Source: Impatiens glandulifera (taxonomy: Eukaryota > Streptophyta > Magnoliopsida > Ericales > Balsaminaceae). Taken from it: a stretch of DNA of 64,000 nucleotides. Within the stretch, counting starts at the first letter, position 1. The number at the start of each line of letters is the position of its first letter. Below, piece by piece: positions 53,640 through 63,480 of this stretch. The stretch lies in contig NC_061863.1 of the NCBI RefSeq assembly GCF_907164915.1, positions 42,567,382 through 42,631,381 on the forward strand, written 5' to 3'. The notes under the pieces are model-generated. The model was not told the DNA's origin. It did no database searches and saw only the letters and a list, made by a program, of their open reading frames with translations. The position numbers and the translations under genes were made by a program.

Positions 53640-54215
53640 GTTAGACTGCACGTCTAACTAATTTTGTTAGACTGCACGTCTAACTACGTTAGTTAGACTA
53701 CACGTCTAACTACGTATCTATTAGACTGCATGTCTAACTACGTATCTGTTAGATTGCACGTTTAACTACGTCTATTAGACTGTACGTCTAACTGCGTTTG
53801 TTAGACTACATGTCTAACTGCGTCTGTTAGACTACACGTCTAACTGCATCTGTTAGACTGTACGTTTAACTACATATCTGTTAGACTACACGTCTAACTA
53901 CGTATCTGTTAGACTGCACGTCTAACTAAGTCTGTTAGACTACACGTCTAACTACGTATATGTTAGACTTCACGTCTAACTACGTATCTGTTAGACTACA
54001 CGTCTAACTACGTCTGTTAGACTGCACGTCTAACTACGTATGTATTATAGTGCACGTCTAACTACGTATATGTTAGACTGCACGTCTAACTACGTATCTA
54101 TTAGACTACACGTCTAACTACGTATCTGTTAGACTGCACGTCTAACTACGTATCTGTTAGACTGCACATCTAACTACGTATCTGTTAGACTGCACGTCTA
54201 ACAACATAACACGTC
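53640..54215. repeat. Palindromic 28-bp array in LTR-B (Copia-B)
   Basis: About 20 units of GTTAGAC, TGCAC, GTCTAAC plus the spacer TACGTATCT. CGTATCTG starts at 54121 and 54149 give the 28-bp period; some units lack the TATC and are shorter. It is the same 7-bp-arm core as LTR-A with the LTR-B spacer. Confidence 0.93.
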
Positions 54216-54362
54216 TAATTAGCCTTTTTCAAATTGCGTCTGAGTTAATATAGTTTTAATGCACATGCACAAAAATAAATTAGACGGTTTAGCTTCATTC
54301 TTGGTTTAAGTTTTGTCAATGCATCATCAAAATAAGATTAGTCAAATAAATTTGACCCAACA

Positions 54363-54930
54363 GATACCTATTCCGGTGATAGGGTTTGAACGGGATCATG
54401 TACAAATGATCGTTATGCTTGTCGACAGACAAGGCTTTGACATTTTTGTAAGTTGAGTAGACATATCTATCAATATCTAGAATTTTGACTAAATACCTAT
54501 CAAGAGATAGGGTTTTCTTGAGTACTTTATCAAGAGATAGGGTTTGGTTACCTATCGAGTGATAGGGTTTTGTTCGAGGACCTATTGAGGGATAAGGTTT
54601 TGAGTTGGATCTTGTATAAATGATTGTCGTGGCTTGTCGACAGACAAGACTTGAGTACCTATCGAGAGATAGAGTTTTGTCTTTAAGATATTTTGGTGTC
54701 AGTGATGTCGACAAAGGGGATACCTATTCGAATGATAGGGTTTTATTTACCAATTCAAGAGATAGGGTTTCTTGTGAGTATATCATGTATGAATGATCTT
54801 TGTGTCTTGTTGAAAGACAAGGCTTGGATACTTATTCAAAGATAGGGTCTGGAATACCTATTAGAATGATAGAGCTTTATTTACATATTCGATCGATAGG
54901 GTTTCTTCTGAGTGGATCATGTATATATGA
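54363..54930. repeat. Degenerate satellite block beside the Ogre-like element
   Basis: Irregular repeats of CCTATC...GATAGGGTTT spaced about 23-33 bp, plus GGGATCATGTACAAATGATC. The first unit aligns with the 104-bp satellite at 8198 (CCTAT...ATAGGGTTT...AACGG.ATCAT.TACAAATGAT). It is an older relative of the same repeat. Confidence 0.7.
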
Positions 54931-55049
54931 CCGTGATGCTTTGCGAATATACTATCTTTTTCTGGTGATACATGCGTAGAGCAACATCATCGAGGTACTG
55001 AGGGAATAAGTGGATAAAAAATTGTTCTCAAAGTCGCAATAGGGTCATT

Positions 55050-55628
55050 AAGGAAGTGTACATTTTGAAAAGACTAATGGGTCGCTTTTTCTGATGTATT
55101 TGGACAGAGTTGGAAGCTTGATGCCTAAAGGAATAACTACTCATTTAGCAGCTTTCATAATGTCTTTCCAGTCGTAGTGTTCCTCATTTCTTTTTCCCTT
55201 AGCCATCTTGTTTAATAAGGCTTGCATTTTTTCTTGCATGGCTTAAACTTAATCCATTTGGCGTTCATATTCCGTTAACGGTGATTGGTCAGCCGATAGA
55301 ATAGTTTTTTCCTATGATCTCATGGGGTTGATTACCTTCTCATGTTGTACCTGTGTGGTTAGTTTGATATCCTCCTAGACTCTTGGTAGAGAGAGAATTC
55401 CTCTGGTTCTTGTTGACTAGTAGGACGAGAGTTAATGGGGGTCAACATCACCCGAATGGGCGGGTTAGGAAACCGAGAGGAAAAATGTATATTTTGGGAT
55501 GTAGACTGAATTTGTTCTAAAGAAGTCGTGGTCAACGTGAGTTGCTCCATTACATGTTGCATAGATGCCTTTATTTCCCTAAATTCGGTCATAGAGACCA
55601 TTTTAGGAACTAAGAGTTCTTCGGCCAT
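55050..55628 (-). pseudogene. Ogre/Tat-like gypsy gag, N-terminal part
   Basis: Starts MAEELLVPKMVSMTEFREIK with a helical N-terminus (MQHVMEQLTLTTTSLEQI). Stops follow near 55358 and 55240. It then reads LTEYERQME, MQALLNKMAKGKRNEEHYDW, KLPTLSKYIRKSDPL, which resembles the K-x-P-x-x-x-K-Y-x-G-x-x-D-P start of the gypsy capsid. It breaks off near 55050 and satellite-like DNA follows, so capsid, knuckle and all of pol are missing. The assignment is based on layout and short motifs only. Confidence 0.55.
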
Positions 55629-55904
55629 ATAGTGGCATATAAAACATATGTTTTTTTATCACTCTTTTTGGGGTTCGTGTCGGCTTGTTATATTCATGAA
55701 CTGTTGTGAAGAGAAAGATGTGAGAGAAATACATATGCATATAAAATAAATCCTAGAGAGTGAGCATATATTTTGTGATTCAAAGACAAACACATAGTTG
55801 TTATATAAAACATACTCACAAAGTTTATTACACACAAAGATCACTTGTTGATATATTATAGAGAGAGTCTAAAAGGAAAAATGTGTTGACGGAAGTCGCA
55901 TGCT

Positions 55905-57000
55905 TTAGGTCCAACAGTAGCTTGTTCCCACACTAACAACTTCCTCCTCTTCAGCTTCATGGACCTGCTCATATTCTTGGAGAATGACATCCATGTACTT
56001 CCTTCGCTTTTGTAGGATATTCATATAGAAGACGTCGTGCCCTTCTTCCAGGCATCCTGCATATGCCATGTGATCGATTGGCATGCCTACGGAGAAGAAA
56101 GCTTCTCTGAAGCTATAACCGAAATGCTTGAACATGGTATGGATATAATAGAAGGTAGCACATTATAGACCCATAAACATGATCATAGGCTTGTCATCCA
56201 TCATGAATTTCATTTTCTTGATGTGAGTACCATGGGAGGATCTCCCATATCTCATCATTATTTTGTACAAGAGGTCCAGACAGGGCTTCCTTCATTCTTC
56301 GATACTAAATGGAAGGGGACATGATTCCATTAGGAAGTACTGGTGGAAAACATTTAAGTTTGTCGAGCAACAAGATATAGAGAATTAAGAATGAGCCACT
56401 TTTGCTCATGGTGGAAGATAGGTATGAGTTGTTTATACGCATCAGATTTTCTGCCAGAATAATACCTAATGGATCTTTATTTCCCCTTCGCATATGGTGT
56501 GCTACCTCTAGGATCCTTGAAGAGGGTTTACCATTTGCTGGTATTAGGAAGAAGTGAGCTAGTAGGATCATCATTGTTATAATGGATGATCTTTGAGTTA
56601 AAGGAATTTCTCCATTCCTTATTTCATCTTCGTCCATGTTTGGAAATCGATGCGTGTCCTTGCGAGGATAGTATCAGATGTTACCTTAGAGTATTCCTCT
56701 TGCAAGAACTTCCTTAAGGACATTGATTCTAAAAATGGCTTCAAATGTAGAATATTCTTATTGTCCGTCATAAAGATAGCTCAGAACTCCACTATTGTTG
56801 GGCACATAAGCCTTTCTCCCATGAATTAAACTCATTTTACAGGATTCCACCTTCGTTCCATTTCCATCATGAAGGTGGACTTTACCTTGAAGTTTATGAA
56901 TCTCGTGATTGGAATGAGACCATTGGATCGATATTTCCTCTCATTGCGTCAGCATGGACATCGGCTGTGATTGAAAATTCAAAACCTTTACAAACATGCG
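55905..57000 (-). pseudogene. Ogre-like ORF1 upstream of gag
   Basis: Pieces in several frames. MFVKVLNFQSQPMSM is at about 57000. KVESCKMSLIHGRKAYVPNN with SGVLSYLYDG follows, then FLESMSLRKFLQEEYSKVTS and, at 56305-56637, SIITMMILLAHFFLIPANGK, EVAHHMRRGNKDPLGIILAE. The last piece, 55905-56135, is MFKHFGYSFREAFFSVGMPI, DHMAYAGCLEEGHDVFY, QEYEQVHEAEEEE. An extra gene ahead of gag is a hallmark of Ogre elements in the Tat lineage; its function is unknown. Several stops and frameshifts. Confidence 0.55.
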
Positions 57001-59021
57001 TTTCTTTTGAAAAGAATGAACATGTTTGAGATGCTCACTAAAACTATACATGCATACACATAATACATATATATTAATCACGTAAGAAGTTGTAGTGATG
57101 AGGTTTTGGTTGTATAGGCACAACGAACAACCAGTTTGGCGGTAGTAACCAAGTTTTATATTCTAAGAGGAATAATAAGAGAGTATCATTCAACGATAGT
57201 TGAGGGGTATAACCATCACCACAAACTAGAGAATATCAACTCAATTAAGAATTTTCCCCACCTCCACAATGCCTACGTCCTATCGGACGGCTCATCGCCA
57301 AAGGGAGGGGTTGATCTCGTATATTCTTGTTTTTCCTCTCGTAACATCACTCGCTTTGTAAAAGGTTGTCATTTCTCATTGATAATCTTTGCATATAGGT
57401 GTAGAAGTATCGATCTTAGTGAGTACTTCTTTGTAAATAAGAAGGGGGTGATGTACCCTTTACACATAAAGACTTAAATTAAGGTAAAACATATGCGTCT
57501 TTTATGTGTTGTACCTTTAAGGAAAGCCTATTAAGTGGGAAAACGTGTTACAAAAGTTTCATAAGCCAATTTTATGTTTTCGAGTTACATATTTAATCCC
57601 AAGTAGAGTCGCTAGAAAGTTGTAACCCCGAAAAAACCCTTACGTTTTAGAAAAGCTCGAGGTTTGAGAATTTCAACTTTGGTTTGCATGTCAGGAATTT
57701 TATTTTTAAATAAAAAATTAATTAAAATATTTTTAAATAATCCTTGAAATTTTTTGAAATTAATTAAAAATAATTAATTTCAATATTCATTTAAATAATC
57801 CGGAGATTTACAATGATCAAAATACAATTTGATTTTTTATAAATCCTTTAGTTTAAATTAATTAAACATGATTAATATAAAAGATTATTTATTTTAAAAC
57901 AGAGTCGCCAATTAATTTTTGAAAATCAATCAAAGTTGACATACGTGTACAAATGTATTGGTTAGAGTTTCTTTTAGTTTGTAGTTTGGTGATACTTGGG
58001 AAATGACTTAAATACTTCATCTTCCGTACCCATTTTAGAAACGGTCTCTACTTATAAAGTTGAATTTTAAAAATCAATTGTATAATATTTTAATTTACCG
58101 ATTATTCTTCTGGTCCTAAGAATGCATAAGGTTTGTGTGTTATTTAAAATATTGAAATAACAATATTTAAGTATTGTTACATATTGCATATGATTGCTTA
58201 GGGAGGGAATGCCTGAATAATATCAGTTATTTTCGAAGGCATTAGTGTTTAAAAATAAACACCAAATACACCTTTATCAAAATATTTTTTGTCGAAAATA
58301 TTTTGAAATCAGTTTCTAACTTTTCGTGATTTTTAGAAAATGGTTTGGGGTTCTAAACTTAAATAAATTATTTTGGGTTATGATAAGTGAAACCAAACAG
58401 GCCTTAGGACCGAAGTCTTATACCAAGGGTTCGTTTTTATTGGTCGGGGCGAAAAGACCTTCGGTCCAAGTCGAGGAGCCTCTCGGTCGAATCTTCGGTC
58501 TAGGTGTCGAGGTACCTCAGTATGGGTGCTAAGGAATCTTGGACCTTGGCTGAGATTACCGATCTAGGTGTATAAACACGTCGATCCTGGGCTAGCTAAG
58601 ACTAAGTTCATCGGTGCTAGGTTCGAAGATCATCGGTCATTTGTTGAACCTCTCGGTCCTTGATAAAAATGTCTCTATCATAGCTCAAGATCATCGGTCG
58701 GACCTCTTAGTCTAGTTGAAATTCTTAGTCTTAAGTCTCAGTCCTAGGCTAAGATTTTTAGTTGAACCTTTCAATTAGGACCAAGAATCCTCGATTGAAT
58801 CTCTCGTTCCTAGGCTAACAAGCCTCTGTCCTCAAGAACACAAAAGTGCAAGTTTTATAATTTTTGTTTAATTTTGGATTCTTTGATCCAAGGGTTTAAG
58901 TAGCTTCACCAAGATCTCAAGAATATGTTAATCATCATCTTAAGGTATCAATCAACATGGATGATGATCAAATCGTTCAAAACAGTTTGTTATCATAATT
59001 TCGATTTTTTATTTTAAAGTT
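57001..59021. other. Probable 5' leader/LTR remains of the Ogre-like element
   Basis: No convincing gene. AGAGTCGC is present twice (about 57605 and 57902), as in the leader of Tat-type elements near the primer site. 57690-58330 is AT-rich. 58390-58850 holds many short CTCGGTCCTAGGCTAA-type repeats, an irregular GC-richer block. LTR boundaries could not be placed. The right edge is the Copia-C insertion (flank AAAGT). Confidence 0.4.
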
Positions 59022-60316
59022 TGTTAGAAAAATTAGATAGTTAATTAATAAGTAATTAACTATCTAAAAAACTTAATTAAATTCAACTTTATGTGTAGGT
59101 ACAAGGAGCGGTCACATTTTTTGTCGGTCAAACCTGTATCTCTGAAGAAGCTCAAACCGGAACTCTTAAATGTTTTATCTTATCAGAAGGCCGGTCCGGT
59201 TCAAATTTAGAATCGGTGATCTTATTATCAAAAGTCGGTTTCCATCTCCTCGGCGGTAGGACCGGTCGACCGACTCCATAGCAACAAACCAATATGTGTC
59301 CAGTTTGGTTCATATACTATATCAACGAACATTTCCAACGGGCAGATCTTAATCAAGAAAGAATCAAAGATATGGAAATGTTGGCATTTGACACTTCGGT
59401 GCAAATAGACATTCTTTGGGAATGTACAGAGGAAGATCTTCAAAGGTTCAGACTGTGTCATTTCCATAATGATATAAGTCTGGTGAAAGACGGCAGGAAG
59501 CAGGTAACTATCAGATGTAAAGTTACCTAGTTTGGTATAAGTACAGATGCAACGTCCTAGGAGCAGATAACTGTCAAGTGTATAGTTACCCAGTTTGGGT
59601 CGGCGCCGTATTATGCCTTGGGAAGCTTCAACCACATTAAATGATATGCGACTCCTTTTGACCAACAGCATTAAATGCTGAAGAAAGAGAAATATGATTG
59701 TTATCATATTTCCACTATAAAAGGAGGAAGTTGAAGAGCTGAAGTCTTTACCAATCGATCAACCAATTTACAACCTTTCAAACACGATTTCACAAATAAA
59801 AAACACAGAGCTATCAAGTGAGAGAGTCATTGACAAGTGCTAAAAGCTTTGTGTATTTACATTCTGTAAAAGTGTATTACAATACTGTATGAATATTGTA
59901 AAGTGAACATCGAGCAGTAAATAAGACTCGATCGTGTGTTGTATTGTGTTTGAATATTCTTAGTGAATATCATTCTCGTTGTTTGAGAAGAAGGGTGACG
60001 TAGGAGTTTTATCTCCGAAAATTCATAAAATCTTTGTTTTGTGTTCTTTCTCATTTCCGGTCATTTCCTTATCCGAACCGACTTCTACTTATTCCAATCG
60101 ATTCTTCTCTATTCTCTTCTCTAACCGATCTGTGTGTGTTTCTTCAGGCTGAAACAAACATTTCCGCCCTTGAACTTGGTTCAAGGGCTTGTGACAGTCT
60201 GTGTGGTGTTAAAATTGTTGTTAATTCCTAACCGAATTAGCACCAACCATTGTGAGTGTGTAACCGTTCTCCTTTAGTCGGACCCCGGTCTTCTATTGGT
60301 GATCCCGATCCTAACA
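59022..60316 (+). repeat. Copia-C 5' LTR (second element)
   Basis: TGTTAGAAAAATTAGATAG at 59022 to ...GATCCCGATCCTAACA at 60316, 1.30 kb. The ends correspond to the LTRs at 24342 and 36231. A repeat of about 85-90 bp near 59495-59600 holds GGTAACTATCAGATGTAAAG and GATAACTGTCAAGTGTATAG. The TATA box CTATAAAAGG lies at 59715-59724; the CCAACGG element of the other copies is not seen here. No TTAGAC array. Confidence 0.87.
59715..59724 (+). promoter_or_regulatory. TATA box of Copia-C LTR (second element)
   Basis: CTATAAAAGG, a consensus plant TATA box, about 600 bp before the LTR end and in the position of the ACTATAAATG box of the other Copia-C LTR. Confidence 0.7.
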
Positions 60317-60318
60317 AG

Positions 60319-60331
60319 TTGTATCAGAGAA
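60319..60331 (+). promoter_or_regulatory. Primer binding site, second Copia-C
   Basis: TTGTATCAGAGAA, related to TGGTATCAGAGC with two or three mismatches, 2 bp after the LTR end. Confidence 0.75.
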
Positions 60332-60370
60332 GCTAATCTTAAAACCCTAGCCACCCAGAAGCAAGCAAGT

Positions 60371-61260
60371 ATGACTTTCAGTGTGAAACCCCCAATGCTA
60401 GAGAGAGAGGAGTTTGCTGACTAGAAGATTAGGATGCACTTGCACTTGCCTACCATGGATGATTAAATTATGTTCATCCTTACAGATGGTCCGATTAAGA
60501 TTGAGAACGAGAGAAGCGAATGGACAGCCGATGATAAGAGAAGGAATAACCTGGACAACCTTTGCAGAAGCCACATATTCAAATCTCTGGACATAAATAC
60601 TTTCGGGAAAGTCAGAGAATGTAAAACTGCAAAAGAAGCCTAGGAGACAGTGATTCAACTACATGAGGGAAACGAAAGAACTAAGGAAAACAAGATACTA
60701 GTGGCCAGTTAGAAGTTTGAAAATATCAAAATGAGGCCAAGTGAAACTATGAAAGAGTTTAGTGATCGGTTCACCAATGTGGTGAATGAGTTTTACTTGG
60801 AAAGAAGTATTACAACAAAGAAACCATTGTCAAGGCATTGAGATCTCTTCCCAGTTTTTGGGATATATAGACTATGGTGATGCGAGAATCGAACAGCCTC
60901 CACAAAATGAAGCTGCACGATGAGTTTGAAGACTTGAAGGCATATGAGTTCGAGATGAGATCTCAAATCGAAGATGAAGCCTCGACATCAACCGCAACTA
61001 AAGCCCTGGTGACATCTGTGGAACCAACCGCTTCTATACCGGTCAAAACCACCGAGTAGTTTACTGAGGATGCAATGCCCATGCTTGCAAAAAAAATCGG
61101 AAAATTCATGAATAATAATCAACCGTCAAACAACTACAACTACAATGATAAATCTAACGTTAAATGTTTTAATTGAAATGCTTTATGTCACTACAGGACG
61201 GAATGCATAAGACCAAGAAGAGATGACCGGAAACCACCTGATAACAACTAGAGGGGTGAC
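60371..61260 (+). pseudogene. Copia-C gag, second element, many stops
   Basis: Starts MTFSVKPPMLEREEFAD, followed by a TAG where Trp is expected. Then FILTDGPIKIENERSEWTAD, NNLDNLCRSHIFKSLDINTF, EGNERTKENKILVAS with a TAG for Gln, MKEFSDRFTNVVNEF, a frameshift near 60800, TMVMRESNSLHKMKLHDEFE and AYEFEMRSQIEDEASTSTAT. The knuckle reads CFN-stop-NALCHYRTEC, so the second Cys is lost. At least five nonsense codons are visible, several explicable as TGG-to-TAG or CAG-to-TAG changes. Confidence 0.84.
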
Positions 61261-61299
61261 AATCAGCAATCCAGTGAAGGCAAGGAAATCCAGAAGGCA

Positions 61300-62135
61300 T
61301 TGATAGCCGATGATGGTGGGAGCTTGTGGGATCATACCGACTCGGATAGCGATGACGAAGGAATCACCTGCCTCATGGCTAAGGAGGAAGATGTATTTGA
61401 TTTTTCTTGTGAAGAGTTTACCCGAGAATATTTAGTTATTGCTCTCAACGACATGGTCACTGAGTTTAAGAACTTGTCTACTCTTGTACCAACCCGGCTG
61501 AACTTCTACACCGACGAACTGAGTAACTTCCAAACCGATGAGCCGAGTGGAACTAAGACCGATGAACCAACTGAACTATCCTATGAGAATGTAAGCTCAA
61601 GGAGACAGTTCAATCGTTAACTGAAGAAAATTAAAGATCAAAATATGTCATGGCTGCTTGGAAGAAATCTAGTGAAGCTGTAAGCCAGATGTCAACCTAC
61701 CAAAGACATCCCAAATACAAGTTTAGTCTTGGATATAAAGGCAATAAATCGGCTAACTGGAAACCTTCCAACGGGTTGAACATCAACAAGAACAAGCTTC
61801 CTTTCATAAGCTTTGTCAAGAGTAGTTCAATTGACAATGAAGCAGATCATGATTCAAAACTGGCCAAAGAAATCAATTATGTAGGTCCAACCGACAAGGC
61901 AAAATGGTTTCATCCTGAGAGAAGGAAAGTCAACCGGCCAGTAAGAAGAGAAACCGATAGACATTCAACTAGGACCAATCAACATTCACAACCACAACAC
62001 AATGAGGTATTCAAAGGCGGACAAAGAGATGTCAAGCATGGTACCGGTAAATATATTAATACTATTACTGGGAAAATCATTCAATTAATCAAAGTATGCA
62101 TCCCTAAAGGACTAATCAACCGCGGACCCAAGTGA
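61300..62135 (+). pseudogene. Copia-C gag C-terminal region, second element
   Basis: Two frames. 61300-61620 reads SDSDDEGITCLMAKEEDVFD, FTREYLVIALNDMVTEFKNL and a short repeat of the TDE motif (LNFYTDELSNFQTDEPSGTK, TDEP). 61650-62135 reads MAAWKKSSEAVSQMSTYQRH, FSLGYKGNKSANW, PFISFVKSSSIDNEADHDSK, NYVGPTDKAKWFHPERRKVN and ends PKGLINRGPK. It is collinear with 34439-35212. Stops near 61621 and 62135 separate it from its neighbours. Confidence 0.8.
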
Positions 62136-62169
62136 ATGTGGGTACCAAATATGTGTAAATATTTGTATT

Positions 62170-62562
62170 TTGCAGGTTATGAAGAACAAACGACTGGGAA
62201 ACTCTGAATGGTATCTGGACAGCAGTTGCTCTAGTCACGTGACCGGAAACAACAGTTTGTTGACCGATATTGTTCATGAAGTCTTTGCAAAGATAATCTT
62301 TGGCGATAACTCTAAAGGTAGAGCCGTGGGCAAGGGTAAGATTATCTATGGCAACCTATCTATAAACAATGTGTTTCTAGTTGAAAACTTGCATTTTAAT
62401 TTATTAAGCATTAGTCAAATGTGCGATGTAGAATACATTGTTAAATTTCACAAACATGCATGTTTAGTTAAGAATTCTAAGGGTAGCATTTTACTAACCG
62501 GAAATAGGTTAGGAAACATCTACAAAATATACTGGAAAAATAAAAATGAAAACCCGGTTTGA
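62170..62562 (+). pseudogene. Copia-C protease with altered active site
   Basis: SEWYLDSSCSSHVTGNNSLL: the catalytic triplet DSG of relatives reads DSS. Then IIFGDNSKGRAVGKGKIIYG, NLSINNVFLVENLHFNLLSI, CLVKNSKGSILLTGNRLGNI. Length and order match 33979-34275, but the frame extends further, to 62562. The Gly-to-Ser change next to the catalytic Asp is expected to abolish aspartic protease activity. Confidence 0.85.
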
Positions 62563-62570
62563 ATGATAGC

Positions 62571-63480
62571 TAAGAATGATACGAATTGGTATTGGCATAA
62601 ACGGTTAGATCATTTGAATTTCAAAACCATTAACTACATATGTACTAAAGAATTAGTTGAAGAAATTCCTAACATATGTTTTCTAAAGATAAATTTTGTT
62701 ATGCATGTCAAATGGGTAAACAAATAAAATCAACTTTTAAAAAGTAAAAGGAAAACCCAATCTAGACGATACTTAGAATTACTTCACATGGACTTATTTG
62801 GACTAATTAGGGTCACAAGCCTAGGCGGTATGCATTATACTATGGTAGTTATTGATGATTATTCTAGATTCACTTGGGTGATATTTTTGGTCTCTAAAAA
62901 TCAGGCTACACTAAATTTGATTAAATTGCTTAGAAGACTACAAAATGAGAAATCTATACGCATAAATAAGATTAGAAGTGATAGAGGAACTGAGTTTACA
63001 AATAGTACATTAACTGTATTTCATGAGGATTCCAGCAATAGACACGAGTTGTCTAGTGCAAGAACTCCTCAACAAAATGGATTGGTCGAGAGAAGAAACT
63101 GAACTCTCAAGGAAGCCGCAAGGTCCATTATAGTCGATTCGGGTATTGCTCAAACGTTTTGGGCCAAGGCTATCAATAATGCATTCTATAAACAAAATCG
63201 ATCTATGATTAACAAACGACTCAATAAAACACCATTTGAAGTATACCATGATAGAGTTCCTAATATCCAGTATTTTAGGATCTTTGGCTATAAGTGTTAC
63301 ATTCACATCAACGACAAAAATTATTTACCCCCTTTTGATGTAAAATCCGATGTCGGTATAATGTTGGGATATTTAGCAGTTAGTAAAGCATATAAAGTGT
63401 ATAACACTAGAATCTTAACTGTTGAAGAATCTTCGCATGTTATTTTTAATGAATCAGTTGAAAGTAATACCGATGCATCC
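62571..63480 (+). pseudogene. Copia-C integrase, second element
   Basis: Zinc-binding part MIAKNDTNWYWHKRLDHLNF, then a frameshift near 62680 that scrambles the CxxC. Core: LLHMDLFGLIRV (Asp), MVVIDDYSRFTWVIFLVSKN, IRSDRGTEFTNSTL (Asp), RTPQQNGLVERRN (Glu), so all three catalytic residues are present. A TGA replaces the next codon (RRN-stop-TLKEAARS) at 63100-63102. The same frame then stays open: INNAFYKQNRSMINKRLNKT, FRIFGYKCYIHINDKNYLPP, GYLAVSKAYKVYN. Confidence 0.86.

Larger units (their letters stand above)
50821..54362 (-). mobile_element. Copia-B retrotransposon, 3'-truncated
   Basis: Minus-strand element keeping only its 5' LTR (52597-54362), primer site and gag. It is broken at the gag end, directly against the + strand LTR-A array at 50820. 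The LTR belongs to the same family as the solo LTRs at 9317 and 38933. Confidence 0.88.
52597..54362 (-). repeat. LTR-B, 5' LTR of Copia-B
   Basis: 1.77 kb, TGATAGGATCAG at 52597 to TTTGACCCAACA at 54362. On the minus strand it has the same order as solo LTR-B: U3 leader, 28-bp array (53640-54215), larger palindromes (53450-53640), promoter and R/U5. The right flank is satellite (GATACCTATTCCGG). Confidence 0.9.

Noticed and set aside
54316..54714. 132-codon open frame with LSLDRY-type repeats
   Set aside because: It arises from translating the degenerate CCTATC satellite. Similar frames at 11066-11305 and 40709-40948 have the same cause.
57136..57477. 113-codon open frame on the + strand
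   Set aside because: It is antisense to the Ogre-like leader region, shows no recognisable motif or promoter, and its composition is like random AT-rich translation.
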